Origin: Inquilinus sp052078665
Lineage (GTDB): Bacteria; Pseudomonadota; Alphaproteobacteria; DSM-16000; Inquilinaceae
Direction of reading: 5' to 3'
DNA length: 64,000 nucleotides
Assembly: GCF_052078665.1 (NCBI RefSeq)
Contig: NZ_JBQJIK010000005.1
Location: 62,001-126,000, forward strand
Made by a program: the position numbers and the translations under genes. The notes below the pieces were generated by a model, which was not told the origin of the DNA, made no database searches, and worked only from the letters and a program-made list of their open reading frames with translations. Shown here piece after piece: positions 35,901 to 43,252 of this stretch. The first letter of the stretch is position 1. Each line of letters begins with the position of its first letter.

Positions 35901-38434
35901 ACGACATCATGATCGGTGGCGCCGGGGCCGACACCCTGGATGGCGGCGCGGGAGAGGATCTCGCCCTCTATTCGGACGCCGCCGCGGCGGTGAACGTCGA
36001 TCTCAACACCGGGATCGGTCAGGCCGGCGCCGCCGGTGACAGGCTCATCAGCGTCGAGCACCTGTCCGGTAGCGCGTTCGACGATCTGCTGCGCGGCACC
36101 GCGGGGGCCAACCGGCTGATGGGCGCTGCCGGCGTGGACACGATCCAGGCCGGTGCGGGCGACGACTCGATTTGGGGCGGCACCGGCGCCGATGTGCTGG
36201 ACGGTGGCGACGGTCGCGACATGGCGTCCTATGCCGACAGTGTCGCGGCCGTGAACGTCAATCTCGGCACCGGAATCGGGGCCAGCGGCGACGCCGCCGG
36301 AGACACACTGACCTCGATCGAGGATCTGCTGGGCAGCATGGGGAATGATTGGCTCAGGGGCAATGACGGCGCCAACACGCTGATCGGCGCCGCCGGGGTC
36401 GACACGATCCAGTCCGGCGCGGGCGATGACACGGTCTGGGGCGGCGGCGGCGCCGACGTGCTCGATGGCGGCGCCGGCCGCGATGTCGCGGTCTACGAAG
36501 ACAGCCTGGCGGCCGTGAACGTGGATCTGGCGCGGGCCACCGGCCTCGGCGGCGATGCCGAGGGCGACAGGCTGTCGGGCATCGAGATCCTGGTGGGCAG
36601 CGACTTCGGCGATGCGCTGGCGGGGAATACCGGCGGCAACACGCTGGTGGGTGGCCTCGGCGCCGACACGCTGTATGGAGCCGATGGCGACGACGAGCTC
36701 AGCGGGGGCGGCGGTGCCGACACGCTGAATGGCGGCAACGGCCGCGATGCGGCCAACTACGCGGCGAGCGCTGCGGCGGTGAATGTCGACCTCAGCGCGG
36801 GCGCCGGGCTGGGCGGCGACGCGGAAGGAGATCGGCTGTCCGGGATCGAGACGGTTCTCGGCAGCCGGTTCAACGACGCCCTGCGCGGGGACGGGGCCAA
36901 CAATATCCTTCTGGGCGGCGTCGGAGCCGACATCCTGGCGGGCATGGGCGGCAACGACATGCTCGTGGGAGGTGCCGGGGCCGACACCCTGGACGGCGGC
37001 GACGGCCGGGATGTCGCCGACTACTCGGCCAGCTCGGCGGCGGTCAACGTCAACCTGGCCACCGGAGCGGGGGCCAGCGGCGATGCCTATGGCGATACCC
37101 TGACCGGGATCGAGGACGTGCTGGGCAGCGTCGGAGATGACTGGCTGCGGGGGAACGAAGCTGCCAACGCGTTCGTCGGCGGTGCCGGGATCGACACGAT
37201 CCAGGCGGCCGGCGGCGATGACCGGCTGGTCGGAGGCGACGGCGCCGACAAGCTCTACGGCGAGGACGGCAACGACACGGTCTGGGGCGGCAATGCCGGC
37301 GACACCCTGGCCGGCGGCAACGGCAACGACATCCTCATCGGGGGGCCGGGCGGCGCCGATGCCGATACTCTGAGCGGCGGTGCCGGCTGGGACGTGGCGA
37401 GCTACACGGAGTCCTTCAATTCGATCAATGTCGATCTCTCACAAGGCAAGGGCTTCTGGAGCGAGGCGCAAGGCGACACGCTCGCCGGCATCGAGGAGGT
37501 CTGGGGCAGCCGCTTCGGCGACGTCATCACCGGCACCGGTGCGGGCGAGACGCTGCGCGGCAACGACGGCAACGACACCCTCCGCGGCGGCGGCGGGGCC
37601 GACGCCCTGGACGGCGGGGCCGGCTGGGACATCGCCCTGTACACCGAGGACGGTGCCGGCGTGTCGATCGATCTCAACACAGGGCAGGGCGTCCGCGGCA
37701 TCGCCCAGGGCGACCGCTTCTTCGGCATCGAGGAGGTGCAGAGCGGCGGCGGCGGCGACGTGTTGCTCGGCGATGGTGCCGTGAACGTGCTGCGCGGCAA
37801 CGCCGGCAACGACTTCATCCATGGTGGATGGGGCGCCGACACCCTCGACGGCGGCAGCGATTGGGATTGGCTGAGCTACACGGCCTCCGGGGGAGCGGTC
37901 CATGTCGACCTATCCACCGGCCGCGGCTCCTGGAGCGACGCCGAGGGCGACGTCCTCAGCGGCTTCGAGGGCATCGAGGGCAGCCAGGGCAACGACACGC
38001 TCATCGGCAACGGCGGCAGCAACCGCATTGCTGGGCTGGGCGGGGCCGACACGCTCTACGGCAATGGCGGCGGCGATACCTTCGTCTACTACGCGACATC
38101 GGACAGCAGCGGCAGCGCCATCGACCGCATCATGGATCACACCGAGGCCGATGCCTCGACAGACCACGACTGGCTGGACCTGTCGGGCATCGATGCGAAC
38201 ATCAATGCGGCCGGGAACCAGGGCTTCGTGTTTGACGGGGTTTTCGACAATCGCGATGAGTGGCGGCAAGTTCACTCCAATGGAGCCTCCATCGGTCATC
38301 TCTATGCCTGGCGGGCGGGTGACAGTATGTACATCGAAGGCGACGTCGATGGTCAGGAGAACACCATCGACTTCTCGATCATGATCGTCGGACGAGCGTA
38401 TGGCGGGATGGATAACAGCGACTTCATCCTGTAG
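29942..38434 (+). CDS. Giant RTX (hemolysin-type calcium-binding repeat) protein, 2830 residues
   Basis: A very large secreted-type protein. Residues ~85-145 form a Gly/Ala-rich hydrophobic segment with repeated GxxxG spacing (GGVGGSILGGS). Residues ~180-260 are a Pro/Thr then Gly/Ser linker. Around 355-490 come EF-hand-like calcium sites (LDLNGDGRI, DFDGDGKKE, DLNGNGKID, DSNHDGKID, DANGNGVTD). From ~615 to ~2700 runs an array of GGxGxDxLxGG nonapeptides arranged in 23 supermodules, each with an SY..VxVDLxTGxG..GDxLxGIExxxGSxFxDxLxG core. The end (DTFVYYATSDSS... to NSDFIL) resembles the serralysin C-terminus carrying a type I secretion signal. ATG 29942 has GAGGGGAAG before it. No protease or lipase motif was found, and no type I exporter genes are in the window. 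Confidence 0.9.
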   Translation: MANTVTAGEPENEFDSFEISNALDGAFGTVEELAKWASTTTIDEKAAAALLRGTIVTKAVGFLADVAFAAGDTAYDGNWSRNAGEVLGGVGGSILGGSLATLAIGAGFMPFVAVTAVGLAPAAAVGIAGALVGWAVGEFVGWTMTELGVDKWLNENLPDVVSDAWAGLELGFTELFSGSNPPPTTPAPTGTTPPDLSGNLHSGPPSTSPTPTDPSPDGGVRGGGGSSGGGGASGGGWGGGGRESDGGGRDQPRPGASPTDEDYGKSLPRATGGMLREFDEYGNTIALGEHVSQPVKGGPLTYDDGYDRYSWPDSDKAHDPGSRYDHSPSHDSPDAGSGGYGGGDRGSGSGSGGHDPVALDLNGDGRIALVSLDDSQAMFDFDGDGKKERVAWVGPQDGFLVADLNGNGKIDQAKELALSLLTPGADTDLEALAAVFDSNHDGKIDAQDADFGKLRVWQDANGNGVTDVGELKTLAQVGITSIDVSPQGSWHGADAMTEADRGKWSLAGQTLQADGVPHFDLPDGNQLYGVTVVTRSDGSTRLVGDLGLAVDPVDATATPQADGTTLYALTGGGRLLGVAASQALDIDLATAVVAGQTGLAGAIGGALNDTISDSGAGNSQIYGGLGDDILSGGGGDDRLIGGEGIDSLTGSVGDDILRGGAGTDDLDGGEGNDTLRGGAGADALDGGTGIDMASYAGSAGQVSVDLAAGAANGGDGTGDTLTGIEGVIGSILNDSLLGDAEDNVLHGDAGNDTLIGRAGDDVLHGGAGADVLSGQDGIDLATWFDSAAGVTVSLITNTGQGGDAAGDTLSGIENLEGSAFGDTLTGDAAANDLFGGAGNDGLYGKEGDDVLLGGAGADALSGWLGFDVASYAVSTGQVSVDLAAGAANGGDGTGDTLTGIEGVIGSDFNDGLAGDAEDNLLRGGAGNDTLGGRAGDDVLHGGAGADVLSGYDGIDLATWFDSAAGVTVSLITNTGQGGDAVGDTLAGIENLEGSAFADQLSGDASDNTLRGGAGDDGLYGKEGDDVLLGGAGADALSGWLGFDVASYAGSTGQVGVDLATGTANGGDGTGDTLSGIEGLIGSDFNDGLAGDAEDNELHGGAGNDTLGGRAGDDVLHGGAGADVLSGYDGVDLATWFDSAAGVTVSLNTNTGQGGDAAGDTLASIENLEGSAFNDTLYGNAGDNLLIGAAGNDTLGGGDGDDVLIGGTGADTLSGQGGFDMALYAGAAAVTVDLATGKGEAGAAGDTLSGIEMLVGSDFADTLRGNAAANVLIGGEGDDTLQGQAGDDALSGGVGADTLAGGDGIDVALYDDATAAVNVNLATGEGIAGAGGDTLSGIEDLVGSQFNDWLRGDAGGNALSGNAGVDTIEGNDGDDLLIGGAGADRLNGGAGIDMVSYRASAAGVTASLNSSTFVGGEAEGDVLTAIEDLEGSAFNDVLYGSAVGNLLIGGDGADTLGGMAGDDTLVGGAGADVLAGGDGWDFALYGDAAAAVVIDLAAGTAEGGAAGDRLTGIESLVGSTFGDRLLGNSAGNTLVGGDGDDTLDGGAGDDLLAGGAGADALEGGDGRDLAAYDDATTAVNVNLATGIGQAGAAGDSLSGIEDLLGSAFSDWLRGNDGANTLIGAAGVDTLEGGAGDDVLIGGVGGDVLKGGEGWDLASYSDSAAGVAIDLTAGTEAGGDAEGDALSSIEDLIGSAFNDTLNGSALANVLTGGAGVDTLRGFDGDDVLRGGAGADVLSGGEGADGASYRDSAVAVNVNLATGLGAGGDATGDSLTNIENVLGSAGSDWLRGSAAANFLSGADGVDTIEGNDGDDVLEGGGGGDVLKGGAGFDIAAYTEAATALDVNLTTGVGAGGEAQGDVLSGIEAVLGGAGADTLIGNDQGNILSGGAGIDKLLGAAGDDLLIGGGGADQLDGGAGVDAVSYSASAAAVTIDLAAGTGAGGDAQGDTLAGVEAAYGTLYADTLRGTGGANSFYGGAGNDSIVAGAGDDIMIGGAGADTLDGGAGEDLALYSDAAAAVNVDLNTGIGQAGAAGDRLISVEHLSGSAFDDLLRGTAGANRLMGAAGVDTIQAGAGDDSIWGGTGADVLDGGDGRDMASYADSVAAVNVNLGTGIGASGDAAGDTLTSIEDLLGSMGNDWLRGNDGANTLIGAAGVDTIQSGAGDDTVWGGGGADVLDGGAGRDVAVYEDSLAAVNVDLARATGLGGDAEGDRLSGIEILVGSDFGDALAGNTGGNTLVGGLGADTLYGADGDDELSGGGGADTLNGGNGRDAANYAASAAAVNVDLSAGAGLGGDAEGDRLSGIETVLGSRFNDALRGDGANNILLGGVGADILAGMGGNDMLVGGAGADTLDGGDGRDVADYSASSAAVNVNLATGAGASGDAYGDTLTGIEDVLGSVGDDWLRGNEAANAFVGGAGIDTIQAAGGDDRLVGGDGADKLYGEDGNDTVWGGNAGDTLAGGNGNDILIGGPGGADADTLSGGAGWDVASYTESFNSINVDLSQGKGFWSEAQGDTLAGIEEVWGSRFGDVITGTGAGETLRGNDGNDTLRGGGGADALDGGAGWDIALYTEDGAGVSIDLNTGQGVRGIAQGDRFFGIEEVQSGGGGDVLLGDGAVNVLRGNAGNDFIHGGWGADTLDGGSDWDWLSYTASGGAVHVDLSTGRGSWSDAEGDVLSGFEGIEGSQGNDTLIGNGGSNRIAGLGGADTLYGNGGGDTFVYYATSDSSGSAIDRIMDHTEADASTDHDWLDLSGIDANINAAGNQGFVFDGVFDNRDEWRQVHSNGASIGHLYAWRAGDSMYIEGDVDGQENTIDFSIMIVGRAYGGMDNSDFIL
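32009..33592 (+). repeat. Six tandem 264-bp units inside the RTX gene, organised as three 528-bp pairs
   Basis: Equivalent codons begin at 32009, 32273, 32537, 32801, 33065, 33329 and 33593, exactly 264 bases (88 residues) apart. Units 1, 3 and 5 encode an ASYAxSxGQVxVDL type; units 2, 4 and 6 encode an ATWFDSAAGVTVSL type. The alternation and near-identity indicate recent duplication of a two-unit block. Later units in the gene are more divergent. Confidence 0.9.
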
Positions 38435-38458
38435 AGGCGGCGCCGGCCGACGCCATCC

Positions 38459-39538
38459 CTACAGGGACGCGCCGGCCGGACCCCGCAGCGCGACCGAGGC
38501 GCGGGCCACCAGCCTGGTCGGAATCACCACATGGCGCGCCGGGCCGTCATAGCCCTTCAGCCGTGACACCAAGAGCTCGGCCACCGCCGTGCCGAGCTGA
38601 TGCACCGGCTGGTCGATCACGGTGACCGGCGGGCTGGTGACGCTGGTCCAGTCGGCATCGTGAAAGGTGATCAGCGACAGATCGTCGGGGATCGCGAGGC
38701 CGAGGTCGCGAACCACTTTGAAAATCTCGAGCGCGATCACGCTGTCGGACGCCAGAATCGCGGTCGGCGGCGCGGGCGACCGCAGCAGGTCCATCGCGAG
38801 CTCGCGCGTCTCCTCGCGGCCGGTCGCCCCGAGCCGTACGGCCGGCGACGGGATCCGCGCCTTGTCGCAGGCGCCGAGAAAGCCTTCGACGCGGTGCCGG
38901 ACGGACATGGTGTGGATGTCGGCGAGGTCGCGATAGGTGTGCTCGGGCGTGTCGCAGGCGGTGACGTAGGCGAGGCGGCGATGGCCGTGCTCGATCAGCA
39001 GGCGGGTTGCCGCCTCGGCCGCCTCGCGGTCGTCGACCGTGACCGTGTCGACGGAGAGCTCCGGAATGGCGCGGTCGAGCAGGGCCAGCGGCCGGCCGGA
39101 CCGCTGGACATCCCGCAGATGGTCGATCTCGCGGGACCGTGACGGCGTGACGATCAGCCCGTCGACCCGCTTGGCCATCAGCGTCCGGATGGCGTCCTTC
39201 TCGGCCGCGATGTCCTCGCCGGAATTGGCCAGGATCACGGTGTAGCCGGCGGCGCGCGCCACGTCGCTGATGCCGCGCACGGCAGCGCTGAAGAACGGGT
39301 TCTCGATGTCCCCGACCACCACGCCGATGGCGCCCGACCGGCCCGTGGTCATGCTGCGCGCCAGCTCGTTGGGCCGGTAGTCGAGGGCCTTCGCCACCGC
39401 CAGCACCTTCTCGCGCACCGCGTCGCTGACGACGCCGTAGCCACCGAGGACCCGGGCCGCCGTGGCCTTCGAGACACCCGCCGCCCGGGCGACGTCGGCG
39501 ACGGTGACGGACGGCTTCGCAAGCGGGGGCTGTTCCAT
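38459..39538 (-). CDS. LacI-family transcriptional regulator
   Basis: A 359-residue repressor. The N-terminal helix-turn-helix reads VTVADVARAAGVSKATAARVL, followed by the hinge segment ALDYRPNELARSM, both standard for LacI/PurR. The rest is a periplasmic-binding-protein-like effector domain (GAIGVVVGDIENPFFSAAVRGI, RVDGLIVTPS, HRRLAYVT, PTAILASDSVIALEI, LITFHDADWTS). It is divergent from an ABC importer operon, and three palindromes lie in the gap. It most likely represses that operon and perhaps itself; the effector is probably the transported compound or a metabolite of it. Confidence 0.92.
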   Translation of the reverse strand: MEQPPLAKPSVTVADVARAAGVSKATAARVLGGYGVVSDAVREKVLAVAKALDYRPNELARSMTTGRSGAIGVVVGDIENPFFSAAVRGISDVARAAGYTVILANSGEDIAAEKDAIRTLMAKRVDGLIVTPSRSREIDHLRDVQRSGRPLALLDRAIPELSVDTVTVDDREAAEAATRLLIEHGHRRLAYVTACDTPEHTYRDLADIHTMSVRHRVEGFLGACDKARIPSPAVRLGATGREETRELAMDLLRSPAPPTAILASDSVIALEIFKVVRDLGLAIPDDLSLITFHDADWTSVTSPPVTVIDQPVHQLGTAVAELLVSRLKGYDGPARHVVIPTRLVARASVALRGPAGASL

Positions 39539-39559
39539 CGGGCTGCTCTACAGGAGAGA

Positions 39560-39588
39560 TTGACGGACGGTCAACGCGGCTCTAACAA
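39560..39588 (+). promoter_or_regulatory. Possible promoter of the LacI-controlled importer operon
   Basis: TTGACG (39560-39565) and TAACAA (39583-39588) are separated by 17 bases. The -35 lies within a small inverted repeat TTGAC-N5-GTCAA. Transcription would start near 39595, just before the first operator palindrome. The -10 match is weak. Confidence 0.4.
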
Positions 39589-39597
39589 TTCCGGAAA

Positions 39598-39651
39598 GAG
39601 ACCGGTCTCAATCAGGTAGAGACCGGTCTCTTACAAAAAGATACCGGTCTC
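39598..39651. promoter_or_regulatory. Array of three operator palindromes spaced 21 bp
   Basis: GAGACCGGTCTC occurs perfectly at 39598-39609 and 39619-39630, and as GATACCGGTCTC at 39640-39651. Start-to-start spacing is exactly 21 bases, two helical turns, so all face the same side of the DNA. A central CG palindrome is the usual LacI/GalR operator form, and the array lies between the lacI-type gene and the importer operon. Confidence 0.8.
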
Positions 39652-39701
39652 ATGGCCGGAATCTCTGGGCAGGCTGACGGAACCACGCAACGGAGGGAGA
39701 C

Positions 39702-40526
39702 ATGGAGAGATTTGCGGCGATGCTGGCGACGGGGGCCCGGGCGTTGGCTCTCGCGCTGGCCTTGGGTGGCTCGCTCGCCGGCCCGGCCCTGGCCGAATCC
39801 AATGCCTATGGCCTGATCGACCCGAAGGTGATCAGCGTCGGCACCATGGGCGACGCCAAGCCCTACACCTTCACGACGGCGGACGGGCAGTTCACCGGCT
39901 TCGACATCGAGCTGTTCCTCAACGTGGCCGAGCGGATCGGCTTCAAGAAGGACCAGGTCGTCTTCACCGGCCAGGAATTCTCCGCCCTGATGCCGTCGGT
40001 CGCGAATGGCCGCTTCGACGTGGCGGTGGCGGCGATCGGCACCACCGACGCGCGCAAGAAGACCGTCGACTTCTCCGACGGCTACCTGGCCGGCTATCTG
40101 TCGGTCCTCACGGCCGATCCGAAGATCACCGATGGCGGCCAGCTTGCCGGCAAGCGGCTCGGCGTGGTGCAGGGCACGCTGCAGGAGATCTACGCGGCCA
40201 AGAATTTCACCGCGACCGATCTGGTGAAGTTCCCCGACAACAACTCCGCCGTCGCCGCGCTCAACAACGGCACGATCGACGCGCATTTCCTCGATTACGA
40301 GGCAGCCAAGGACTATGCCGGCCGCTATCCCGCGCTCAAGGTCGCGATCAACATCCCCAGCTTCGACGCCCCGGCCGGCTTCGTCATCCGCAAGGGCAAC
40401 GACGCGCTGCGCACCGCGCTGAACCAGGGGCTGCACGCGGCGATGCAGGACGGCACCTGGAAGACGCTGTACCAGAAGTGGTTCCCGGGCTCGCCGATGC
40501 CGGACCAGTACCTGCCCAAGAACTAG
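39702..40526 (+). CDS. ABC transporter substrate-binding protein, family 3 (amino-acid type)
   Basis: A 274-residue periplasmic binding protein. It has a signal peptide (ARALALALALGGSLAGPALA) and then the family-3 series KPYTFTTADGQFTGFDIELF, FTGQEFSALMPSVANGRFDVAVAAIGTTDARKKTVDFSDGYL, GKRLGVVQGTLQEIYA and the C-terminal QGLHAAMQDGTWKTLYQKWFPGSPMP. CGGAGGGA precedes the ATG. It is the first gene of the operon controlled by the LacI-type protein. The ligand is likely an amino acid, opine or related amine, given the fused transporter and the FAD oxidoreductase downstream. Confidence 0.9.
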   Translation: MERFAAMLATGARALALALALGGSLAGPALAESNAYGLIDPKVISVGTMGDAKPYTFTTADGQFTGFDIELFLNVAERIGFKKDQVVFTGQEFSALMPSVANGRFDVAVAAIGTTDARKKTVDFSDGYLAGYLSVLTADPKITDGGQLAGKRLGVVQGTLQEIYAAKNFTATDLVKFPDNNSAVAALNNGTIDAHFLDYEAAKDYAGRYPALKVAINIPSFDAPAGFVIRKGNDALRTALNQGLHAAMQDGTWKTLYQKWFPGSPMPDQYLPKN

Positions 40527-40533
40527 GCCGAAT

Positions 40534-40560
40534 CCTGCTCGGCCGCCGCGGCCGGGCAGG
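40534..40560 (+). promoter_or_regulatory. Intra-operon stem-loop after the binding-protein gene
   Basis: cctgctcggcc (40534-40544) pairs with ggccgggcagg (40550-40560) with a single G-U pair and a five-base loop. There is no T run. Such hairpins after binding-protein genes commonly protect the upstream mRNA and lower expression of the membrane components. Confidence 0.5.
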
Positions 40561-40590
40561 CTCCGCCGCCGTCGACCCGGGAAAAGAATA

Positions 40591-42105
40591 GTGGACTGGC
40601 TCGAAACCCTGCGCCGCAGCTTCCTCGACTGGGACGCGATGGGCGAAGTGCTGCCGATGATGATCGCGGTCGGGCTGAAGAACACGCTGATCCTGGCCTT
40701 CGCCTCGACCGTGCTCGGCATCGCCATCGGCATGACGCTCGCCATCATGGGCATCTCGCGCTCGCCCTGGCTGCGCATCCCGGCGCGGATCTACACCGAC
40801 GTCTTCCGCGGCCTTCCGGCCATCGTCACCATCCTGCTGATCGGGCAGGGCCTGGCCCGGGCGGGGCGAGAGCTGTTCGGGCCGTCGCCCTATCCGCTCG
40901 GCATCCTCGCCCTCGGGCTGATCGCCGGCGCCTATATCGGCGAGATCTTCCGCTCCGGCATCCAGAGCGTCGACCGCGGCCAGATGGACGCCTGCCGGGC
41001 CCTGAGCATGAGCTACGGCCAGGCGATGCGGCTGATCATCGTGCCGCAGGGCATCCGGCGGGTGCTGCCCGCTTTGGTGAACCAGTTCATCGGCAATGTG
41101 AAGGATTCCAGCCTGGTCTATTTCCTGGGCCTGCTGGCGTCCGAGCGCGAGATCTTCCGCATCGGCCAGGACCAGGCTGTGGTCACCGGCAACCTGTCGC
41201 CGCTGCTGCTCGCCGGCGTGTTCTACCTGCTGGTCACCGTGCCCCTGACTCATCTGGTCAACCTGATCGACACCCGGCTGCGGGTCGGCCGCAGCCTGTC
41301 CGGTGTCGGGGCCAGTGGTTTGGTCGAGGTCGGCGAACTCAAGGGCGCCGTGAGCGGCGGCGATGCGGACACCTGCTTCAGCGGCGGCAGCCTGAGCGTG
41401 CGCGGCCTCAGCATGGCCTATGGCGAGCATGAGGTGCTGAAGGATGTCGACCTCACCGTGCGGGCCGGATCGGTCACCTGCGTCATCGGCCCGTCCGGCT
41501 CCGGCAAGTCGACGCTGCTGCGCTGCCTGAACCGGCTGGTGGAGGTCAAGGGCGGGGACATCCTGCTCGACGGCGACAGCATCCTCGGCATGAAGCCGGA
41601 CCGGCTGCGCCGCCGGATCGGCATGGTGTTCCAGCAGTTCAACCTGTTCCCGGACCACACCGCGCTGGAGAACGTCGCGCTGTCGCTGACCCGGATCAAG
41701 CGCCTGAAGAAGGGCGCGGCCGACCGCATCGCCAAGGCGCGGCTGGCCGAGGTCGGGCTGGCCGGCCGCCAGCATCACCGCCCGTCGCGGCTGTCGGGCG
41801 GCCAGCAGCAGCGGGTCGCGATCGCCCGGGCGCTGGCGATGGAGCCCGAGGTCATCCTGTTCGACGAGGTCACCAGCGCGCTCGACCCGGAGCTGGTGAA
41901 GGGCGTTCTCACTTTGATGGCCGATCTCGGCCGGCGCGGCATGACCATGGTGGTCGTCACCCATGAGATGGGCTTTGCCCGGCGGGTCGCCGACCAGGTC
42001 GTCTTCATGGATGAAGGCCGGGTGGTCGAGGCCGGGTCGCCCGAGGCGATCTTCGACCGGCCGCAGAGCGAGCGGCTCAAGCGCTTCCTGGCGGAAGTCC
42101 TCTAA
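40591..42105 (+). CDS. Fused amino-acid-type ABC permease and ATPase
   Basis: A single 504-residue protein combining two importer subunits. Residues 1-~245 are a His/Glu-type permease with about five helices (NTLILAFASTVLGIAIGMTLAIM, DVFRGLPAIVTILLIGQGL) and the EAA-like loop ACRALSMSYGQAMRLIIVPQGIRRVLPAL. After a ~25-residue linker, residues ~265-504 are an ATPase with Walker A GPSGSGKST (near 301), Q-loop FQQFNLFPDH, signature LSGGQQQRVAIARAL (near 402) and Walker B VILFDEVTSALD. The start is GTG at 40591 after GGGAAAAGA. Fusion fixes a 1:1 ratio; the protein would dimerise to make the full transporter. Confidence 0.9.
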   Translation: MDWLETLRRSFLDWDAMGEVLPMMIAVGLKNTLILAFASTVLGIAIGMTLAIMGISRSPWLRIPARIYTDVFRGLPAIVTILLIGQGLARAGRELFGPSPYPLGILALGLIAGAYIGEIFRSGIQSVDRGQMDACRALSMSYGQAMRLIIVPQGIRRVLPALVNQFIGNVKDSSLVYFLGLLASEREIFRIGQDQAVVTGNLSPLLLAGVFYLLVTVPLTHLVNLIDTRLRVGRSLSGVGASGLVEVGELKGAVSGGDADTCFSGGSLSVRGLSMAYGEHEVLKDVDLTVRAGSVTCVIGPSGSGKSTLLRCLNRLVEVKGGDILLDGDSILGMKPDRLRRRIGMVFQQFNLFPDHTALENVALSLTRIKRLKKGAADRIAKARLAEVGLAGRQHHRPSRLSGGQQQRVAIARALAMEPEVILFDEVTSALDPELVKGVLTLMADLGRRGMTMVVVTHEMGFARRVADQVVFMDEGRVVEAGSPEAIFDRPQSERLKRFLAEVL

Positions 42106-42124
42106 TCCAGGCGAAAGACCCGTG

Positions 42125-43252
42125 ATGAAGAACAGAGTCTCGAACGTCGTCGTCATCGGCGCCGGCATCTTCGGCGTCTCCACGGCCGTCCAGCTCGTCC
42201 GGCGCGGCGTGGCGACCGTGCTGGTGAATGACGGCCCGGTCGCGAACGGCGCCTCCGGCCGCTCGCTGTCCTGGCTCAACTCGTCGCGCTGGCGCTCCGA
42301 CGCCTATCACCGGCTGCGCATGGCCGGTATCGACCGCTACCGGACCCTGGCGCACCAGCACCCGGGCGCGGACTGGCTGAGATTCGACGGCGGGCTGACC
42401 TGGGATGCCGATGACGACGGCAATCGGATCGAGGCGGCGTATCGCCACGAGGTGTCGCTGGCCTATGACGCCTGGCATCTCCAGGCCGCGCAGGTGCCGG
42501 CGGTGACGCCCGGCGTCGACGTCTCCGCGATCACGCCGCAGGGTGCGATCTTCAATCCCGGCGAGGGCTGGGTCGACCTGCCGAGCCTGATCCGCCTGCT
42601 GGCGGAGGAGTTCCAGGAGCGCGGCGGCCGCCTCGTCACCGACGCCGGGGCGGCGCGCGTGCTCGTCGAAAGCGGACGCGCCGTCGGCGTGGCGACGGCG
42701 CGGGGAGGGGAGCTTCGGGCGGATGCCGTGCTGCTCGCCACCGGCCCGTCGGTGCCGCAGATGGCGGCCGAGGCCGGGCAGAGGATCGACGACGGCACCC
42801 CGGTCTCGCTGCTGGTCACCACCAGGCCGGTCGGCGCGCCGCTGAAGGCCGTGCTGAACACGCCGCGCGTGGCGATCCGCCCCGCGCCCGGCGGCGCCTT
42901 CGCGCTCGATTCCGCATGGTCGGAGCAGGAGGTGGAGATCCGCCCCGACGGCAGCTATGGGGTGAAGCCGGAGACCATCGACGGCCTGCTGGCGGAGGCC
43001 TCGAAGGTCCTGGAAGGCAACCCGACGCTGGAGCTCGATCACTATGGCGTGGGCCGCAAGCCGATCCCCGGCGACGGCGACCCGGTGTTCGGCGAGCTGC
43101 AGGCGATCCCGGGCTATTTCGTCGCCTTCAGCCACAGCGGCGCCACGCTCGGGCTGATCGCCGGCGAGCTTCTGGCCTTCGAGATCGCCACCGGCGAGCG
43201 GCACCCGATGCTCGCCCCGTTCCGCCCGGAGCGGTTCCGGACCGTCCGATAA
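42125..43252 (+). CDS. FAD-dependent oxidoreductase (DAO/glycine oxidase family)
   Basis: A 375-residue flavoprotein. The N-terminal dinucleotide-binding motif VVVIGAGIFGVSTAVQLVRRG is followed by ASGRSLSWLNSS, typical of the DadA/glycine-oxidase group. The later DAVLLATGPSVPQMA and the C-terminal GYFVAFSHSGATLGLIAGELLAFEI complete the family pattern. Starting 20 bases after the transporter gene, it is almost certainly co-transcribed. It likely oxidises the amine or amino acid brought in by that importer, producing an imine/oxo acid. ATG at 42125 is chosen; the longer frame overlaps the transporter gene. Confidence 0.88.
   Translation: MKNRVSNVVVIGAGIFGVSTAVQLVRRGVATVLVNDGPVANGASGRSLSWLNSSRWRSDAYHRLRMAGIDRYRTLAHQHPGADWLRFDGGLTWDADDDGNRIEAAYRHEVSLAYDAWHLQAAQVPAVTPGVDVSAITPQGAIFNPGEGWVDLPSLIRLLAEEFQERGGRLVTDAGAARVLVESGRAVGVATARGGELRADAVLLATGPSVPQMAAEAGQRIDDGTPVSLLVTTRPVGAPLKAVLNTPRVAIRPAPGGAFALDSAWSEQEVEIRPDGSYGVKPETIDGLLAEASKVLEGNPTLELDHYGVGRKPIPGDGDPVFGELQAIPGYFVAFSHSGATLGLIAGELLAFEIATGERHPMLAPFRPERFRTVR

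Noticed and set aside
30980..36061. A 1693-codon open frame antisense to the RTX gene
   Set aside because: It mirrors the GC-rich repeat codons of the real gene (its protein is itself a periodic Val/Ala/Gly/Asp repeat), lacks a plausible ribosome site or domain, and disappears outside the repeat array. It is a codon-bias shadow.
31789..38050. Regular repeats resembling a CRISPR or satellite array
   Set aside because: The period is in frame and encodes RTX nonapeptides; the units have no spacer/repeat structure and no cas genes are nearby.
38435..38470. Possible terminator between the RTX gene and the LacI-type gene
   Set aside because: Several short GC palindromes occur, but no single stable stem with a clear tail is evident.
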